From Larimichthys crocea (taxonomy: Eukaryota > Chordata > Actinopteri > Sciaenidae): a DNA stretch of 64,000 bases. The notes below the pieces were generated by a model. That model was given only the letters and a program-made list of their open reading frames with translations, was not told the DNA's origin and searched no databases. Below, one piece after another: positions 24,741 through 36,922 of this stretch. Position 1 is the first letter of the stretch, and every line of letters starts with the position of its first letter. Made by a program: the position numbers and the translations under genes. The stretch is taken from the NCBI RefSeq assembly GCF_000972845.2, contig NC_040017.1:26921954-26985953 (forward strand), read 5' to 3'.

Positions 24741-25141
24741 ACAAAGCACTGACACAGGACTCAACGGCAGGACTCGGGAGGCAGATACAGGAGGTAACCA
24801 GTCTTTAATCACAATCAGAGGTTCGGTACACGGGAGATCAGTCAGGTAAGGCATGCAAACAATCCATAGGGATAAGGCAAAAGCAGGGTCCAAAAACAGG
24901 CAAAGGTCAAAACCGAAAAGGACACTAGAAAAACGCTGCAAAGTAGGACACATGGTACACTGACAATCTGGCACTGGGGAAGGGGAAACAAAGGGTTTAA
25001 ATACACAGGTAAAGGTGATTATGGGTGTGACAACACAAGGCGGGAAACTGGGAGACTGGAGTAGGCGGAGCAGGGACTTCCTGTGACAGTCGATGGAGAC
25101 GCATAGCTCCACCTGTCCTTTTAAATAAGGACAGGTGGAGC
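24741..25141. mobile_element. dispersed repeat, probably retroelement-derived
   Basis: The text (aggactcaacggcaggactc..., ...gggtccaaaaacaggc..., ...gacaatctggcactgggg..., ...ttaaatacacaggt...) resembles a high-copy repeat I have seen in many fish genomes, often beside LTR retroelements. I cannot name the family or define its ends. It finishes at a perfect 15-bp hairpin (25106-25141). Confidence 0.4.
25106..25141. repeat. perfect hairpin, 15-bp stem, 6-nt loop
   Basis: GCTCCACCTGTCCTT (25106-25120) and AAGGACAGGTGGAGC (25127-25141) are exact reverse complements around TTAAAT. It lies at the edge of the dispersed repeat. Confidence 0.92.
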
Positions 25142-26430
25142 CTCAATAGATCATTTTGATTCCATTTAAGATAGATTTCATAAAACCAAACATTGCAAAC
25201 TATAATCGAGGATTAGTGAATGTTTTCTAAGGACTGGAATCCATTCATGACAAATGGTTTAATCCAAATATGCAGTGAGCCATTAAACACATTTGGACTG
25301 GCACATGTTTAAGTTTTACACACTAAATCTGTCTGTACTTGTGTTCACCTCCTTTTACTAATATTTTTTTACGCTTCACCTCTTGATGTTCAGGCTGTAG
25401 GCTGCAGGTAATAACAGTGATTTTTTTTGCAGTAAAGTTGCTCGTCACAACAGCAGCCTAATTGTTCAAGCCTTTATACCCTGTAGTGTGAAAGCCCTGC
25501 ATGACATTAGCATCCCAAATGACTTCAGACACCCCCGCCATCTTCACCTCTGACCCTCAGATCATTGTATTCTGCGCACACCCCTCAGCTGCAGGGCATG
25601 AGACAGGGGCGGCTCAGCCAAGCTGCAGGGTCGGAGGCTGTTTAATCGGCTGGAAATGGCAGCTTGTCCCTGGACCCCCCTTCCACCTCCTCCAGCAGCA
25701 GATTGGTGCACACCCCTTTGTTTGGGGAGGAGGGGGCGGGTCTCCTCTCAGGTACATGCCCGGGCGAACATCCTCTGCCATCTTTGAGACAGACAGACTT
25801 TGCATGACATGTGGTCAATAGTTAGCTTGTAGAGACTAGATAATGATTGCTAATGCAAGACCAAATCCTGTTAGGGTGCTTTTGTGAAACTGTTGCAGTT
25901 TGATTGTAAATACCACACATTACTTTTAGAATAAAAAGACGGTTAATGTTGAATTTGGTCTTGGTACTTTCTAATGTATCACCTGTCTCATGAACAGTTT
26001 CTTCTGTGGCTCTTTGTAACATTGTTTATCATTTTGCTCTCTTGTTTCACTTTACTGATTCACATAAAGTGTAAGATTAGTAAATCACGCCACATCCTTC
26101 CTATGTCAAAAGACACAATCAAAATAGATCACAGCGTCAACGCACAAATTCAAGTCTCCATTCAGAAAACAAACTGATATGATAATAACAATAATAGTAT
26201 TATTTAATACTGATACAGCTGCTCTATTAATTTATACAGCTTTTGTTTTTTAATGAAACCTCACCATATCAATGTATTTTATTGCTTTAATGCTTTATTG
26301 CTTTAGTCACACATCACCAAAACACCTGCTGAGGCCAGTCCATGACTGATGCTACCTGTGATGATTTCACCTGCCTGCCTGGGTTTTTGATTCCAAGCTG
26401 CATCATCAACATTGTTTTCTGTCCTTCACT

Positions 26431-26432
<2 letters not shown>

Positions 26433-26474
<42 letters not shown>
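26433..26474. repeat. (TG)n microsatellite
   Basis: About 21 uninterrupted GT units. Confidence 0.97.
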
Positions 26475-26476
<2 letters not shown>

Positions 26477-26587
26477 TGGGGGTTTACACACACTGTAACA
26501 TGAGTGCAGCCAGAGTGCAACAAGAGAGACATGACGGCACCTGATAAGGTGTACACATAGCTCTCTGACCCTGTTTCTGCATTCGCC

Positions 26588-26591
<4 letters not shown>

Positions 26592-26627
<36 letters not shown>

Positions 26628-26660
26628 TCTCTCTGTCACACACACAGGCACACACACACA

Positions 26661-26695
<35 letters not shown>

Positions 26696-26704
26696 ACACA
26701 CACA
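26592..26704. repeat. compound (TC)n/(CA)n microsatellite
   Basis: Alternating TC and CA blocks, with the block pattern (TC)n-CACACA repeated, suggest slippage followed by block duplication. Confidence 0.95.
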
Positions 26705-29282
26705 GGCACCCCCCTCTCTGCAAAGTCATCTATACCTCTGCAGATGTGATAAGCATGTAAATGAGATCTGCTGGCTTGTGTCTCATTTCTGCAGGAGAAC
26801 CAGGTCGCTGTTGTCACCCTCTCTCTGCCCTTCAGTCAAGTGCACAAAACACCAAAACACCTTGGACGGTCATTGAACTCGCCCTGCTTTAATGCTGGTT
26901 TACACGTAGACCAGCAACAGTGAACAGCTGTGTTCTCTCGAGCTTTGAAAATGAGGCTGACCCTTGACCTCTGACCTAAAGCTGTTTCCATCATGCTAAA
27001 AAGTCAAACATCCCCTCCTCTCTTTTAGCTGATGATTAAGAGTTTAGTGTGATCTATGAACCCTCTTATCACACACATGTTCTGTCCATGTGAATATAAG
27101 AAGTGCAATTCAAATGCTGTAAGGACTTGATATACAAACTGTGACTTGTTTCATGATGTCATTGCTAAATGACAGTGTCATACTTCACAGATTTTTCTAG
27201 TTTCAGAATTTGAGAGGGCTTAATTTTATTAGCTTTTCATCTGGTTTGACCTGAGTTGGTGATTAAGTCTGTGATGGTTCTCAGTCGTCCAGGTCATCTT
27301 TCTTTGGGAAGAGTTCATTCTGGGGCAACTGGACTCCCAGGCTCCCAGTTTAATCTGCTAAATAACAAGAAAACTAAGGAAACCATTTCTGATTTCAGAA
27401 CAAGCAGGAAGATACACCAAGAAGTAGTTAGTGCAAAATGTACTGAATCTGAATCTGCGTGACTGAACTGATCTAAGGCCAGCATTTCATGTAAAATACA
27501 GGTGGACATACAGATACAAGTTGTCTTTAATTTGTGGAGAACGTTTTAATTTCTGTTATTGTTTGGTACTTCTCATTATCTGCAGTCAGTCAGTGGTGAG
27601 GACAAGGTGTCAGCGCGATGCTACACCTTCCAGTACAGCTCTGTTAATCATTGTGATATGATATGGTCGTGTCATTTGCATTTTGTGATATGTGACTTTT
27701 GATTGTTTTTTATGTTGTTGTGGAGCATGACGCTGTTTGGTGTCTGTTCTTAACCATAAAGTCTTTTGTTGTTGTTTTATTTGTCTGCTTCATAGATCTG
27801 TGATGGATAAATCACTTCTATTATAAGTGACGTAATCCAAATAGGGAGGGGGCACACTGGATTGGAGAGTTACAGAAGTTTCCATATCACTGGTAGATAT
27901 GCCTGCACACGATAACCGAGGTTGTTGTAAATGCATGTAAATGCATGCACCTACACCTACATCACTCTCACGTGAAAACCTGACTCATGTGACTTTCTTT
28001 TAAATTTTCTTATTCCAAATTTAAATGCATGGTTGGATGGTCTCTGAAGCCTTCTCAAAGCTAATTAAAGAAACTGAAACATGCGTGGTTGTTTGACTTC
28101 AAACTGAGGCCACTTTGTTTTTTTAGTTCCTTAAAAGTTGACATTTTGGGGATGAAATGTTTCCACCCACTACCAGTGAAAATCAGAGGGTTGACTGAAT
28201 GAAACCTTTATTGCCCCCAGAGGAATTTGAGAATATTATAAGAGCATAAAGAATATCATAAAGAATATCAAAAATATCTACAACCATACATGACTGCACA
28301 TAATATGACAGAAAAGCTCACAGCTTCTTGGGACACGGGGTGTGTTGCAGTGGGTCTGTATGATCTTTTAATTTCATGATGTGTTGGTCTACTACACATT
28401 AATTCCCACCAAATTTAAAAACGCTGTCCACGTAAACAAAGCTTGCACAATAACTGCTTTACCTTGACATCAGATCTGTAGCTTTGGTGAAGCACAGTGT
28501 GACATGAAGGTAAAGCAGTGAGAATATGCTCACAGAAGCAGATACTGATTTTTTTCTAGGTTGGCCTTTTTATGTGGCTAGAACACATTTTTCTGCCGAC
28601 TCTGTCCACAGCAATACTTTGCTCTACTTCATGCTGTACTGCTGTCTACAGTAGGTAAATATGTAATACAACCCCACTTCAAAAAACCCGAACTATCCCT
28701 TTAAAGGAAGAAGACGTCCTCTGACGGGGGAAGAGAAATCCCCATCAAGTGTGTGTGTGTGTGTGTGTATGTGTGTGTGGCTGATATTTGTCCTGCTGTA
28801 ACCAAAACAGAAGGCCTCAGCATGTGTCCCCACAACTGAAAACTGAGCCAGTGTTTGGGTTGCTACAATGACATCATTCGTTTCACCCTCACCTCCTCTA
28901 CATACCAACCCCATTCTCTATCCACGGCCGGGTATCGCTCCTCTTCCGAGTGTGTAAGTGTAACTACAGAGGCCGAGGATGTATTGGCAGAAATGCAATA
29001 TAATATTCATAAGTATGTTTTCATTAGTGAATAATCACCTGATCAGTCATTATGTTTTGTTACCTTGAAATGAGCTGTTCTCTTTCACCTTCCTCCCCAT
29101 TTCTACAGTAGCCTTGATAGACAAATCGAACACTTGTGATAGGACCTTTCATGTTTTTAATGAGTTTCACAGCCACCTTAGTTTCCCCTACATGCTTGAA
29201 GGCGAGCAGTATTCAGTTGGATGCAATCCACAGCCTCACTGCTAGGTCCATCTACATCCTGCACACACCTTTAAGAAAGAAG

Positions 29283-29505
29283 ACTATGAGGTCTGGGGTG
29301 TTGTTTAGCTCAGTCAGTAGAGCATCTGCCCCATGTACAGAGGCTCGGTCCTTGCCATGGCGGCCCAGGGTTCGAATCTGACCTGTGGCTCTTTCCCACA
29401 TTTAATTCCCCATCTCTCTCTCCCCACATTTCCTGTCACTCTTCAGCTGTCTCTGTCAAATAAAGCTTGAAAAGGCCAAAAAAATAATCTTAACTATGAG
29501 GTCTG
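29283..29505 (+). mobile_element. tRNA-derived SINE with 13-bp target-site duplication
   Basis: The body (29296-29492, 197 bp) has a pol III A-box-like TAGCTCAGTCAGTAGAGC and a perfect B box GGTTCGAATC at 29369-29378. A tRNA-unrelated part follows (cctgtggctctttcccacat...), then a tail ending in an A-rich run. ACTATGAGGTCTG occurs exactly on both sides (29283-29295 and 29493-29505), the footprint of LINE-driven target-primed insertion. The layout matches common percomorph tRNA-SINEs; I do not assign a family name. Confidence 0.88.
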
Positions 29506-30959
29506 AAGCCATGCGAGTGGCTCTATGAGGCAGCATTGCTTTGAAAAAAATAAAGCCTTTAACCTGATGATGATGCTAGGTGAAAAGCCACCAAAGGTAT
29601 TGACTGACTTATTTAGTTTTATCTCTCTTTTAGTCATCCCTGTATCCCTTGCTCTTATTTTTTCGCAGACACACCACCTATACATAAACAGATTGGTTTC
29701 ATTATGTCTTTTATACTGTATAATTTTCCTGTTATTCAAAACCTATATCTTATCTCAATACGCCATAATCTCCCATGTCTTTGGTGTCTTCATTTGTTTA
29801 TCATCCCCCTCCCTCTCTTTTCTCACCTGCATTTCACAAATTAGCTCCCGCTGTTGTTGTGATAATTTTCCACTAAAGAGGCACCACAGGAGAGAGACAG
29901 TGGAGGGCAAACCTCTCTCTGTCATCAGGTGCCTCTGAGCTGTGGAAAAGCCTGATCTGGCAGCAGACACAAAGCTACCTGTTAACATGTAAAGGTAAAG
30001 CAATCTGAGTGGCCTGGAGTAGCCCAAAGCTCAATGTTACCTTATCAGATGTACGTTGTAATGTTAGCAGGGTGCTGATGGGATGATAAAGATGCTTTGT
30101 GTCGGGTGTTAGCAACCAGATAAAATGAAAAGAAGCTGCTGCTATTGGTATTCACATTCAAAACTGCAGCTGACAGCTGACCACTCTCCCCTTTATCTTA
30201 AATATTTAAATACATTTGAAAAGACAATATCTTTATGGATTTATTAGCTTTTCTCGCCAGTCATTTGCATTGATATGTCTGCTAACCTCTTTTTTATAAA
30301 CAGACATTATTATGATAATTAAGACATTTATGTATTTCAAGAGTGTAAGATAGATATGTTTGCTAAAATAAAATAATATTGTGTTTTTCATGGTAATGTT
30401 TAGTTCAGTTATTTGAGAACAATGTGCATGTACCAGATCACTGTGAGCAATGAAACGCCTAAACAGATGAAAAAATGGTTAAATCTCTTCAACAAAAGTT
30501 TTCATTGTGTGGATCAATAAAGGCTTCTCGTCTCTTGATCCACTCTGTAATGATCTTGAACCCTGCCTGTACACGGCCAAAGAGGAGCAAAAGACTACAC
30601 AATGACACTAATGACAGTACTTAGCCAAAATGTGTGGCTAATGTGTGGTTTTATGCCTTGTAATTTAATAGATAGAGGTAAGAACCCACATTTCCCTGTC
30701 CTGGAGATTCAGAATAATCTAACACTTGTGCTGACTCGTGGAATAACACCACCCGAGAGACAGGAGCGTAGACAGAATAGAATAGAGAGAAGATGATAAT
30801 AGAAATTGAGAAAACAAACCCATTGTTGTGTACAGAGGAAGAAATCTGAGCAGTCTGATGGACGTGTTTATTAGGAGGGAGAGAAGGTGTCAGGCTTCTG
30901 AAGAGCAAACACCATTACCTCATCCGTTTCACCTCAAACAGAGTTGGACAGATGGACCC

Positions 30960-30960
<1 letters not shown>

Positions 30961-31030
<70 letters not shown>
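30961..31030. repeat. (GT)n microsatellite
   Basis: About 35 uninterrupted GT units. Confidence 0.97.
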
Positions 31031-31033
<3 letters not shown>

Positions 31034-31748
31034 ATGCCCTGCTCAGTCTCTGACAGCCCACCAAATCCCTGTTATGATAAGTCGAATCAACACAGTTTGG
31101 AGGAATGTGCATCTGCAGCACATCATGTCTGTTCACACATGGCTTCATTTCTCCTGCAACGCTGGGAAAGATGGCAAGGTTATGAACAATATTTAGTAGT
31201 GAGTAAGAGTAATAATTTTGGAGGTTAAGTATGATATTCAAACGACCAGTGAGCATGAATGCACCACAGATCGGTTTAATGTATGTCTACAGAAGACAAT
31301 CTACAAGTATATAATGACGAGCCCTATGAGGTAGACTGTTCAGTCAGCCAATAGAAACATTATTCTAGCTTGTCATCAGCATTTTAGCACATTATCACAC
31401 TGCTGTTCTACAAATCCTAGAATCGTCCTCATGTTTCACCCTGATCAATATTTACCTGATCTGCATTAGAAAGTTTTCGAGTGTCATGTGTGGGTACATT
31501 TTATTGAACAGAAACATAAAGTGACTGTGAGGCTGTGAAGGCCACATCTGACACTTGCAATGAACTTGGAAAGACCAAGTGTGGGCGATACAACAGAGAT
31601 ACAACCAGATAACTGGAGCTTAGTGTGCATATTTTAACATCATGGTCATGTTCCAAGAAGCAGGTTTACTGAGTGTACTATGTGGACTTAGCTCCAGTCT
31701 CAAACATGGACTAGTTAAAAATGACCAGCTCTAAGTTATCCACATTAC

Positions 31749-31776
31749 AGCCCTTAATACCTTTAAATTAAGGGCT
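31749..31776. repeat. hairpin, 10-bp stem, 8-nt loop
   Basis: AGCCCTTAAT (31749-31758) pairs exactly with ATTAAGGGCT (31767-31776). Confidence 0.85.
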
Positions 31777-32116
31777 CAGATGTTACTCCTTGTGTTGAAA
31801 GAACAATCAACATGGAAGGACATGAATCCTCTTTGAATTCTCTTTTTGGGGAATATCTCTAATGTGCAAAGGTCAGGACAATAACCTTTCTGTGTTCATT
31901 GAGCAATTATGTATGACACAGCAGTATTTTTTAAAAATATACAAAGGCAGAATAAACTCTGTCCAATACAAGTGATGGAATAACGTCTGGTATTTTCCAG
32001 ATTTCTTGGAGGAAAATCACTGACTTGCCTCACATACAGTGGATACTGCCCAGAGACACTCCAGTCATTGTTGCCATTGTTAATATTGTTTCGGTGCCCT
32101 GGTTTGTTTAACTTTG

Positions 32117-32190
32117 GTGGTGTTTAGTAGCTCAGTTGAAAGTGCGTGGCCCAGGTGATTTCCACTATATGGACCACACCTTTCGGGTCT
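32117..32190 (+). mobile_element. possible degenerate tRNA-derived repeat
   Basis: TAGCTCAGTTGAAAGTGCGTGG resembles a pol III A box and D-arm, followed about 40 nt on by TTTCGGGTCTAGAC, a poor B box. No target duplication was found. It could be chance. Confidence 0.25.
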
Positions 32191-33849
32191 AGACACTCTC
32201 TCTCTCTTCTATGTCCATCTCGCTATATGTTACACTGCAGATACGCACTTGCTACTGATGTTACTGGCAAAAACACCTCATCTTATGATTAGTTCTGATT
32301 AGGTTTTGCCATTATTTGATTTGTTAAACAATGAATTACTTTTATTTTCGCCTTCAGTCTGCGGCTTCAGAGCCAGGTCGTGACAATATTAACAAGAGAA
32401 AACTTCGGCACTTTCCTCTCTTCGTGATCAGAGCCTCTAGGGTTCTCATGTTATCCCCAGGGAGGCTGGTTCTTGGCTTTCACAACAATGAGCTCATCGC
32501 TGAGTTCCCTAAGTAAAGGAAATCCACCACGCTGCACTGGGCCGCCATTTCAAACCAGCGTGTGGAGCTCTAAGATAATTAAGCTATGATTAATCCAGTG
32601 TAAGTGGATTGCTGCTGACCCACATCACAGGGTGACATAATGAATCATGTTTAATAAATCATGAGCCCAACAACATGAATGCTTTAGTAATGAGTTTTTT
32701 AACAAGCTGAACTGAGACGCTGCTTTGTGTCCTCTCAAGAAAGTGAGTGTGCTTATAAAATGTAATAAGTGGTGATACTAAATAATAATTGTGCAGTTAT
32801 ATTCTCCATATGTGGGGCTTCTGTGAATCATCCTACAATATATAAAAATACCATAAATGCCATGTCATGTTCTCTCACCTCTCTCATCCTCATGATATGA
32901 CATAACAGCGTAATGTGATGCAGCCTGGGAAGATTAGACCTCACATGACATTACATAGAATTATGCTATATCATGCAATAGGTTTGCAATGTCATGTGAG
33001 GTCACACAATGCAGTCATGTGTAGTCACGTACCTCAGTGTGCTTCTGCAGCACACGGGGTTAAAGAATAATATATTATCATAGAAAAAGGTTGAGACATG
33101 TCTAATCATATTCACTGCTTTAAACACAGGGCTCCGCCTGTCATGGCACTTAGGAATCATATTTCTAAACTATTTTCAGTTTCATCCAGATTAGATTTGA
33201 CTGTTTAAGATACAAAATTAACTTCTAATCATCTTGAAAAGAAATATTTTGCTGAGTTTATCTCCATATTGCAACATAAACATGACCTGGTGATGACCTT
33301 TAAATACATTAGGGTTTATATATTTTGTGTCTCCAAGACTATTTACAGTAGCTATATGAATTAAAATCACACGTCTGATGTGCACACAATCACCAAAGAG
33401 GCTTCTGTGGTTATTTTGCCACATCCTGGTGCTCGTTGCACAAAATTTTCGGTTAGGTCACGTTAAGTTATACGATGTATAAATCTGACAATGATTAGAG
33501 GAATCCTATGATGCACTGAGAAAGGTAGACTCGCAGGCTTTATATACACGTTTGGGATTTGGGGTCTATAGGTGTGATTGGCAGTGGTGGTTGAGATGTT
33601 GAGAGATTAATTAAATCAGTGCAAATGAATACAGAAATCACATAATAGAAATGCTACTACCAGCAAGTCAGATACAACTCTGAAGACTGTTTTATAAAAT
33701 AAAAAAATAAAAACAAATGCCAGCAGCAGTTTTTTTTATTTTTTTTTAGAAACTTTCTTAATCACGTTGAACTTGAAATTACTTCTCTGTACAGGCTGGC
33801 ACAAGAATACACATCACACATTAAAACTGACAGATGCCAGATTCACTGG

Positions 33850-33987
33850 AACGGTGGGCATGGATGGATGGGCGGACGTTGGGGGGGTGTGATGCCTTGC
33901 TCAAGGGCACCTCGACTTGGCAGTCTTCTTTTGAGCAGCAAGAGTGGGGATCGAACCGTCAGTGGTAACTGGCCCACACACCGGCAA

Positions 33988-34034
<47 letters not shown>

Positions 34035-34062
34035 GGCAGCGGTTGAGCCACGGTTTGAAGCA
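33850..34062 (-). mobile_element. degenerate tRNA-derived repeat split by a CA tract
   Basis: On the minus strand an A-box-like TGGCTCAACCG lies at 34050-34040 and a B-box CGGTTCGATCCC at 33958-33947, followed by text (TGCCCTTGAGCAAGGCATCA) common in fish dispersed repeats. Between the two boxes sits (CA)21 at 33991-34032, where the tRNA anticodon part would be. Ends and family are not determined. Confidence 0.55.
33991..34032. repeat. (CA)n microsatellite
   Basis: About 21 CA units inside the tRNA-derived repeat. Confidence 0.97.
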
Positions 34063-34329
34063 GCCCCTGCTCTATTTTTCTGTGACGTGTAACTGATGCT
34101 GCTGTCAATTGTGTCCTTTCACCTGGTCTCCACCTCTCTCCACCTTTATCTTGGCAGCACGTCCCTTCTGTATGTCTGCCATGATATGATGGCACAGACA
34201 CCCGGCTCAGGTTGCACGATCTTATCAAGTGATTAACAAATCCTGCATGGTCATGTGTGCTGCCTAACAACAGAGTACACTGTTTGTTTTGACTGTGTCC
34301 ACTGAAACTGGGCCACAGGATAGTCTGTC

Positions 34330-34331
<2 letters not shown>

Positions 34332-34396
<65 letters not shown>
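34332..34396. repeat. (TG)n microsatellite
   Basis: About 32 uninterrupted TG units. Confidence 0.97.
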
Positions 34397-34401
<5 letters not shown>

Positions 34402-34738
34402 AGTGTCTGTGTGTGAGTGACTGTGACTGAAAGCACGTTTGCATGCTTGAGAGGTAATGTCTTTTACAGTGTGTGTATCTGAGAGTGATAGAGAAAGTGA
34501 AAAGAGAAAGTACATAGTATTTTAATGCTGTAGAGGCAGCAATGCTGCATTTTATTATGTTTACTCAGGTTTAATCAATATTTTACCCCCCACATTACAT
34601 CATCGATACTCATAATCCTGTAAATAGCCTGAGCGTCCCGTGTTGCCCTGGAGAGGCCGGCTGATCACAGTTATGTGTCTCAGTTGTGTCTGTTGCCGCC
34701 GAAAAGCACAATCAGGCACGTCTCACCTGTCCAGACTA

Positions 34739-34765
34739 GACTCACCTGTTCAAAACAGGTGAGTC
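34739..34765. repeat. perfect hairpin, 12-bp stem, 3-nt loop
   Basis: GACTCACCTGTT (34739-34750) pairs exactly with AACAGGTGAGTC (34754-34765) around CAA. Each arm contains an E-box of the CACCTG type, so it could also be a paired ZEB/Snail-type site. Confidence 0.9.
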
Positions 34766-35699
34766 ATCCTTAGTGAAAGCTGAGAGAGGTTTATTGAAAT
34801 ATGCTTAGTCATAGTTGATCTCATTTTTTTGTTCTTATTATAATCCAATTGTGTATTGGATGGATGTTACAGTGTGTATGGATAAAGCCAGATGACTGCA
34901 GATGATAATGAACTTAAAGGACCTCTGGTAAATATTTTTACTTTTTATACTAAAAAGGTCAACCTAGTTAATAACACTCATTAATATACAATGATAATAC
35001 TGGTGGACACATACATATGTCCCCAAACTATTGTGTCCAGCTTAGTATATGAGCACTGGAGGTTTCAAGATGCACTGCACACATGTGTAAATTACACATT
35101 AAACCCTAAAACTATTGGGGTGTTATAAATTCTGCTGATATGTACATGTGTTAAACTCTTAGTTGTCTAAATATATTCTAAATCTGCAAAGTAACTTAAG
35201 TATCAAATAAATATAGGGGAGTAAAAATGCAAAATGTAATAATAATTTAAAAAAACATCTAAAAAGTCGAGTATAAAAACCTAAAAATTGTACTTAGGTA
35301 CAGTACTTGAGTAAACATATTAAGTTACATTCCACCACTGCTAACAAATATCAAAGGAGTGTATAAATATTATATATATTGCATATTGTACTTATAACAG
35401 AGGAAGACTGTCTGTGTATTTGAACATCTCAGTGTGAGTATTTGCAGAATTTGTGTGTGTGTACCTTTAAGAGTTTGGCGGCAGGATTTGGCCTCATCAC
35501 CGCTGGGTTACCAGGTCAGCTTCGTACGCTGGCCGCTGCTGCCCTCTCGCGGACAACTAAGGAACTATATTTCCTGTAAAACCGTCCTTAATAACGACCA
35601 GTTTGGATCATCCACGTTGTTGTTAACTAAAACAAAGTTAAATAGTGATCTCACAAACATTTCTAGCTGTATTAGTAAAACGTCGTAGATCTACTCTTG

Positions 35700-35990
35700 T
35701 AGTTTAAAAGCAGCGCTGTGTCTTTAAAACCACCGAGCGGGGTCTGAATCTGGCAGGAAGTTAGCCGCGGCTAACAGGAAGCTGTGTAATGAGGACACAT
35801 TGAGGTGCAGGACTTGGCAAAGAGCTGCGAGTCCAAACACTGCTGTTTACTCTCGTTACTTTCCCCTCCAGGACAGGTAATATAAACCAGGTGGCAACTG
35901 AACGCGCGTGGACGTTTCCGTGGTTGTTTGGCTGTCTGTCGGCGTGTCGGTGGCGTGTTTCCATCGTGGGGGTCCGGCGCCTTTAGCAGA
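35700..35990 (+). promoter_or_regulatory. ccdc9 promoter and non-coding first exon (candidate)
   Basis: The base composition shifts to CpG-containing, GC-rich sequence here. A donor-like ggacag/GTAATA at 35876/35877 could end a non-coding first exon that splices to the acceptor at 36869. No TATA box is evident, as expected for a broadly expressed gene. The start site is not determined. Confidence 0.45.
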
Positions 35991-36021
35991 CATGGCTCAG
36001 CGTGCTTACATTACAACACAC

Positions 36022-36146
36022 TGATCAGTTACTGATCAATAACTGCTCACTGATCAACAACTGATCACTGATCAGTTACTGCTCACTGATCAACAACTGA
36101 TCACTGATCAGTTACTGCTCACTGATCAATAACTGATCACTGATCA
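36022..36146. repeat. 36-bp tandem repeat with eleven TGATCA palindromes
   Basis: TGATCA starts at 36022, 36033, 36051, 36062, 36069, 36087, 36098, 36105, 36123, 36134 and 36141. The spacing cycles 18-11-7, giving a 36-bp unit of about three copies. It lies in the presumed first intron of ccdc9, about 150 bp after the candidate first exon. Confidence 0.92.
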
Positions 36147-36869
36147 GTAACCTCTCAGTGATGGGATATATTTAACGCAGTCTGCTGTTGTCTGTTGTTG
36201 CTGCTGTGGCTCGGCTGAACTTAAACCCTGCTGTAGTTGTAATACGCTTACAGAAGCTTTGAACACGCATGAAGGATTTATTCATGTGTTCTTCATACAT
36301 CACCTGTCTGTCTGCAACCTCACCTGTGATTACCTGTAACTCTGACCAGTCCACGTGGACTGCAACATATTGTTGGTTAATTACGGATTATTGTCATAAT
36401 TTCTGTTCAGCAGGAGAAAATAGATGGCATGTGACACATTTCTCATGCTTAAACCAACATTTCTTAGTATATTTAGTATTTAGTCATCAGATTTAAAGTT
36501 CATGCATATTTTGTGCCTTACCATAAAATGCTCTGATTGGAGTAGTTATTTGTGAATTTCTGCAAAATAATCATTTACTGTGTTGAAAATTCTGTTTCTT
36601 CTTTCTCGCTGAAAGCTTTGAATCAATCAATATGCAAATATAGTTTATCTTAAAGCTGAAAGTGTACATGTGCTGGAGGCTTCAGGTTTCCACATCAGAC
36701 GTGATGTCACAAAGTCATGCCTGGACTGTGGCGTTCTGTGCACAGTGAAGCTTAAACATCAAAATAAAGCAGCAATAAGATAAACAGATTTTAGAGTGGA
36801 CGGATGCTTTGTAATTGTAATCTGTTCGTATTAAGTAATGGACCAAATCTGAACTCTTCATCCCCACAG

Positions 36870-36922
36870 GAGGAGTACGCCGTCAGGCACCTGTGTATGA
36901 AGACAAGTCAGAGTCAGCTATG
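36870..36922 (+). CDS. ccdc9: ccdc9 exon with start codon
   Basis: The acceptor is atccccacag (36869). Fifty untranslated bases precede ATG at 36920-36922, which ends the exon directly before GTGAGT. An earlier ATG at 36897 is out of frame with the conserved SSAVDLKTKEEKDAEL sequence, so it is at most a short overlapping upstream frame. Confidence 0.8.

Larger units (their letters stand above)
23400..35700. other. bbc3-ccdc9 intergenic region
   Basis: This is a 12-kb stretch between the divergent 5' ends of bbc3 and ccdc9. I found no credible coding exon. It holds microsatellites (26433, 26592, 30961, 33991, 34332), a SINE with target duplication (29296-29492), a tRNA-derived repeat (about 33850-34062), a retroelement-like repeat (about 24741-25141) and three perfect hairpins (25106, 31749, 34739). 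Regulatory elements for bbc3 or ccdc9 could lie here but cannot be recognised by eye. Confidence 0.75.

Noticed and set aside
25745..25770. ACATGCCCGGGCGAACAT as a second p53 element
   Set aside because: The first half has one mismatch and the second lacks the CWWG core.
36022..36146. Regularly spaced TGATCA repeats resembling a CRISPR array
   Set aside because: Units are contiguous with no unique spacers, the repeat is a short palindrome, and the genome is vertebrate. It is a minisatellite.
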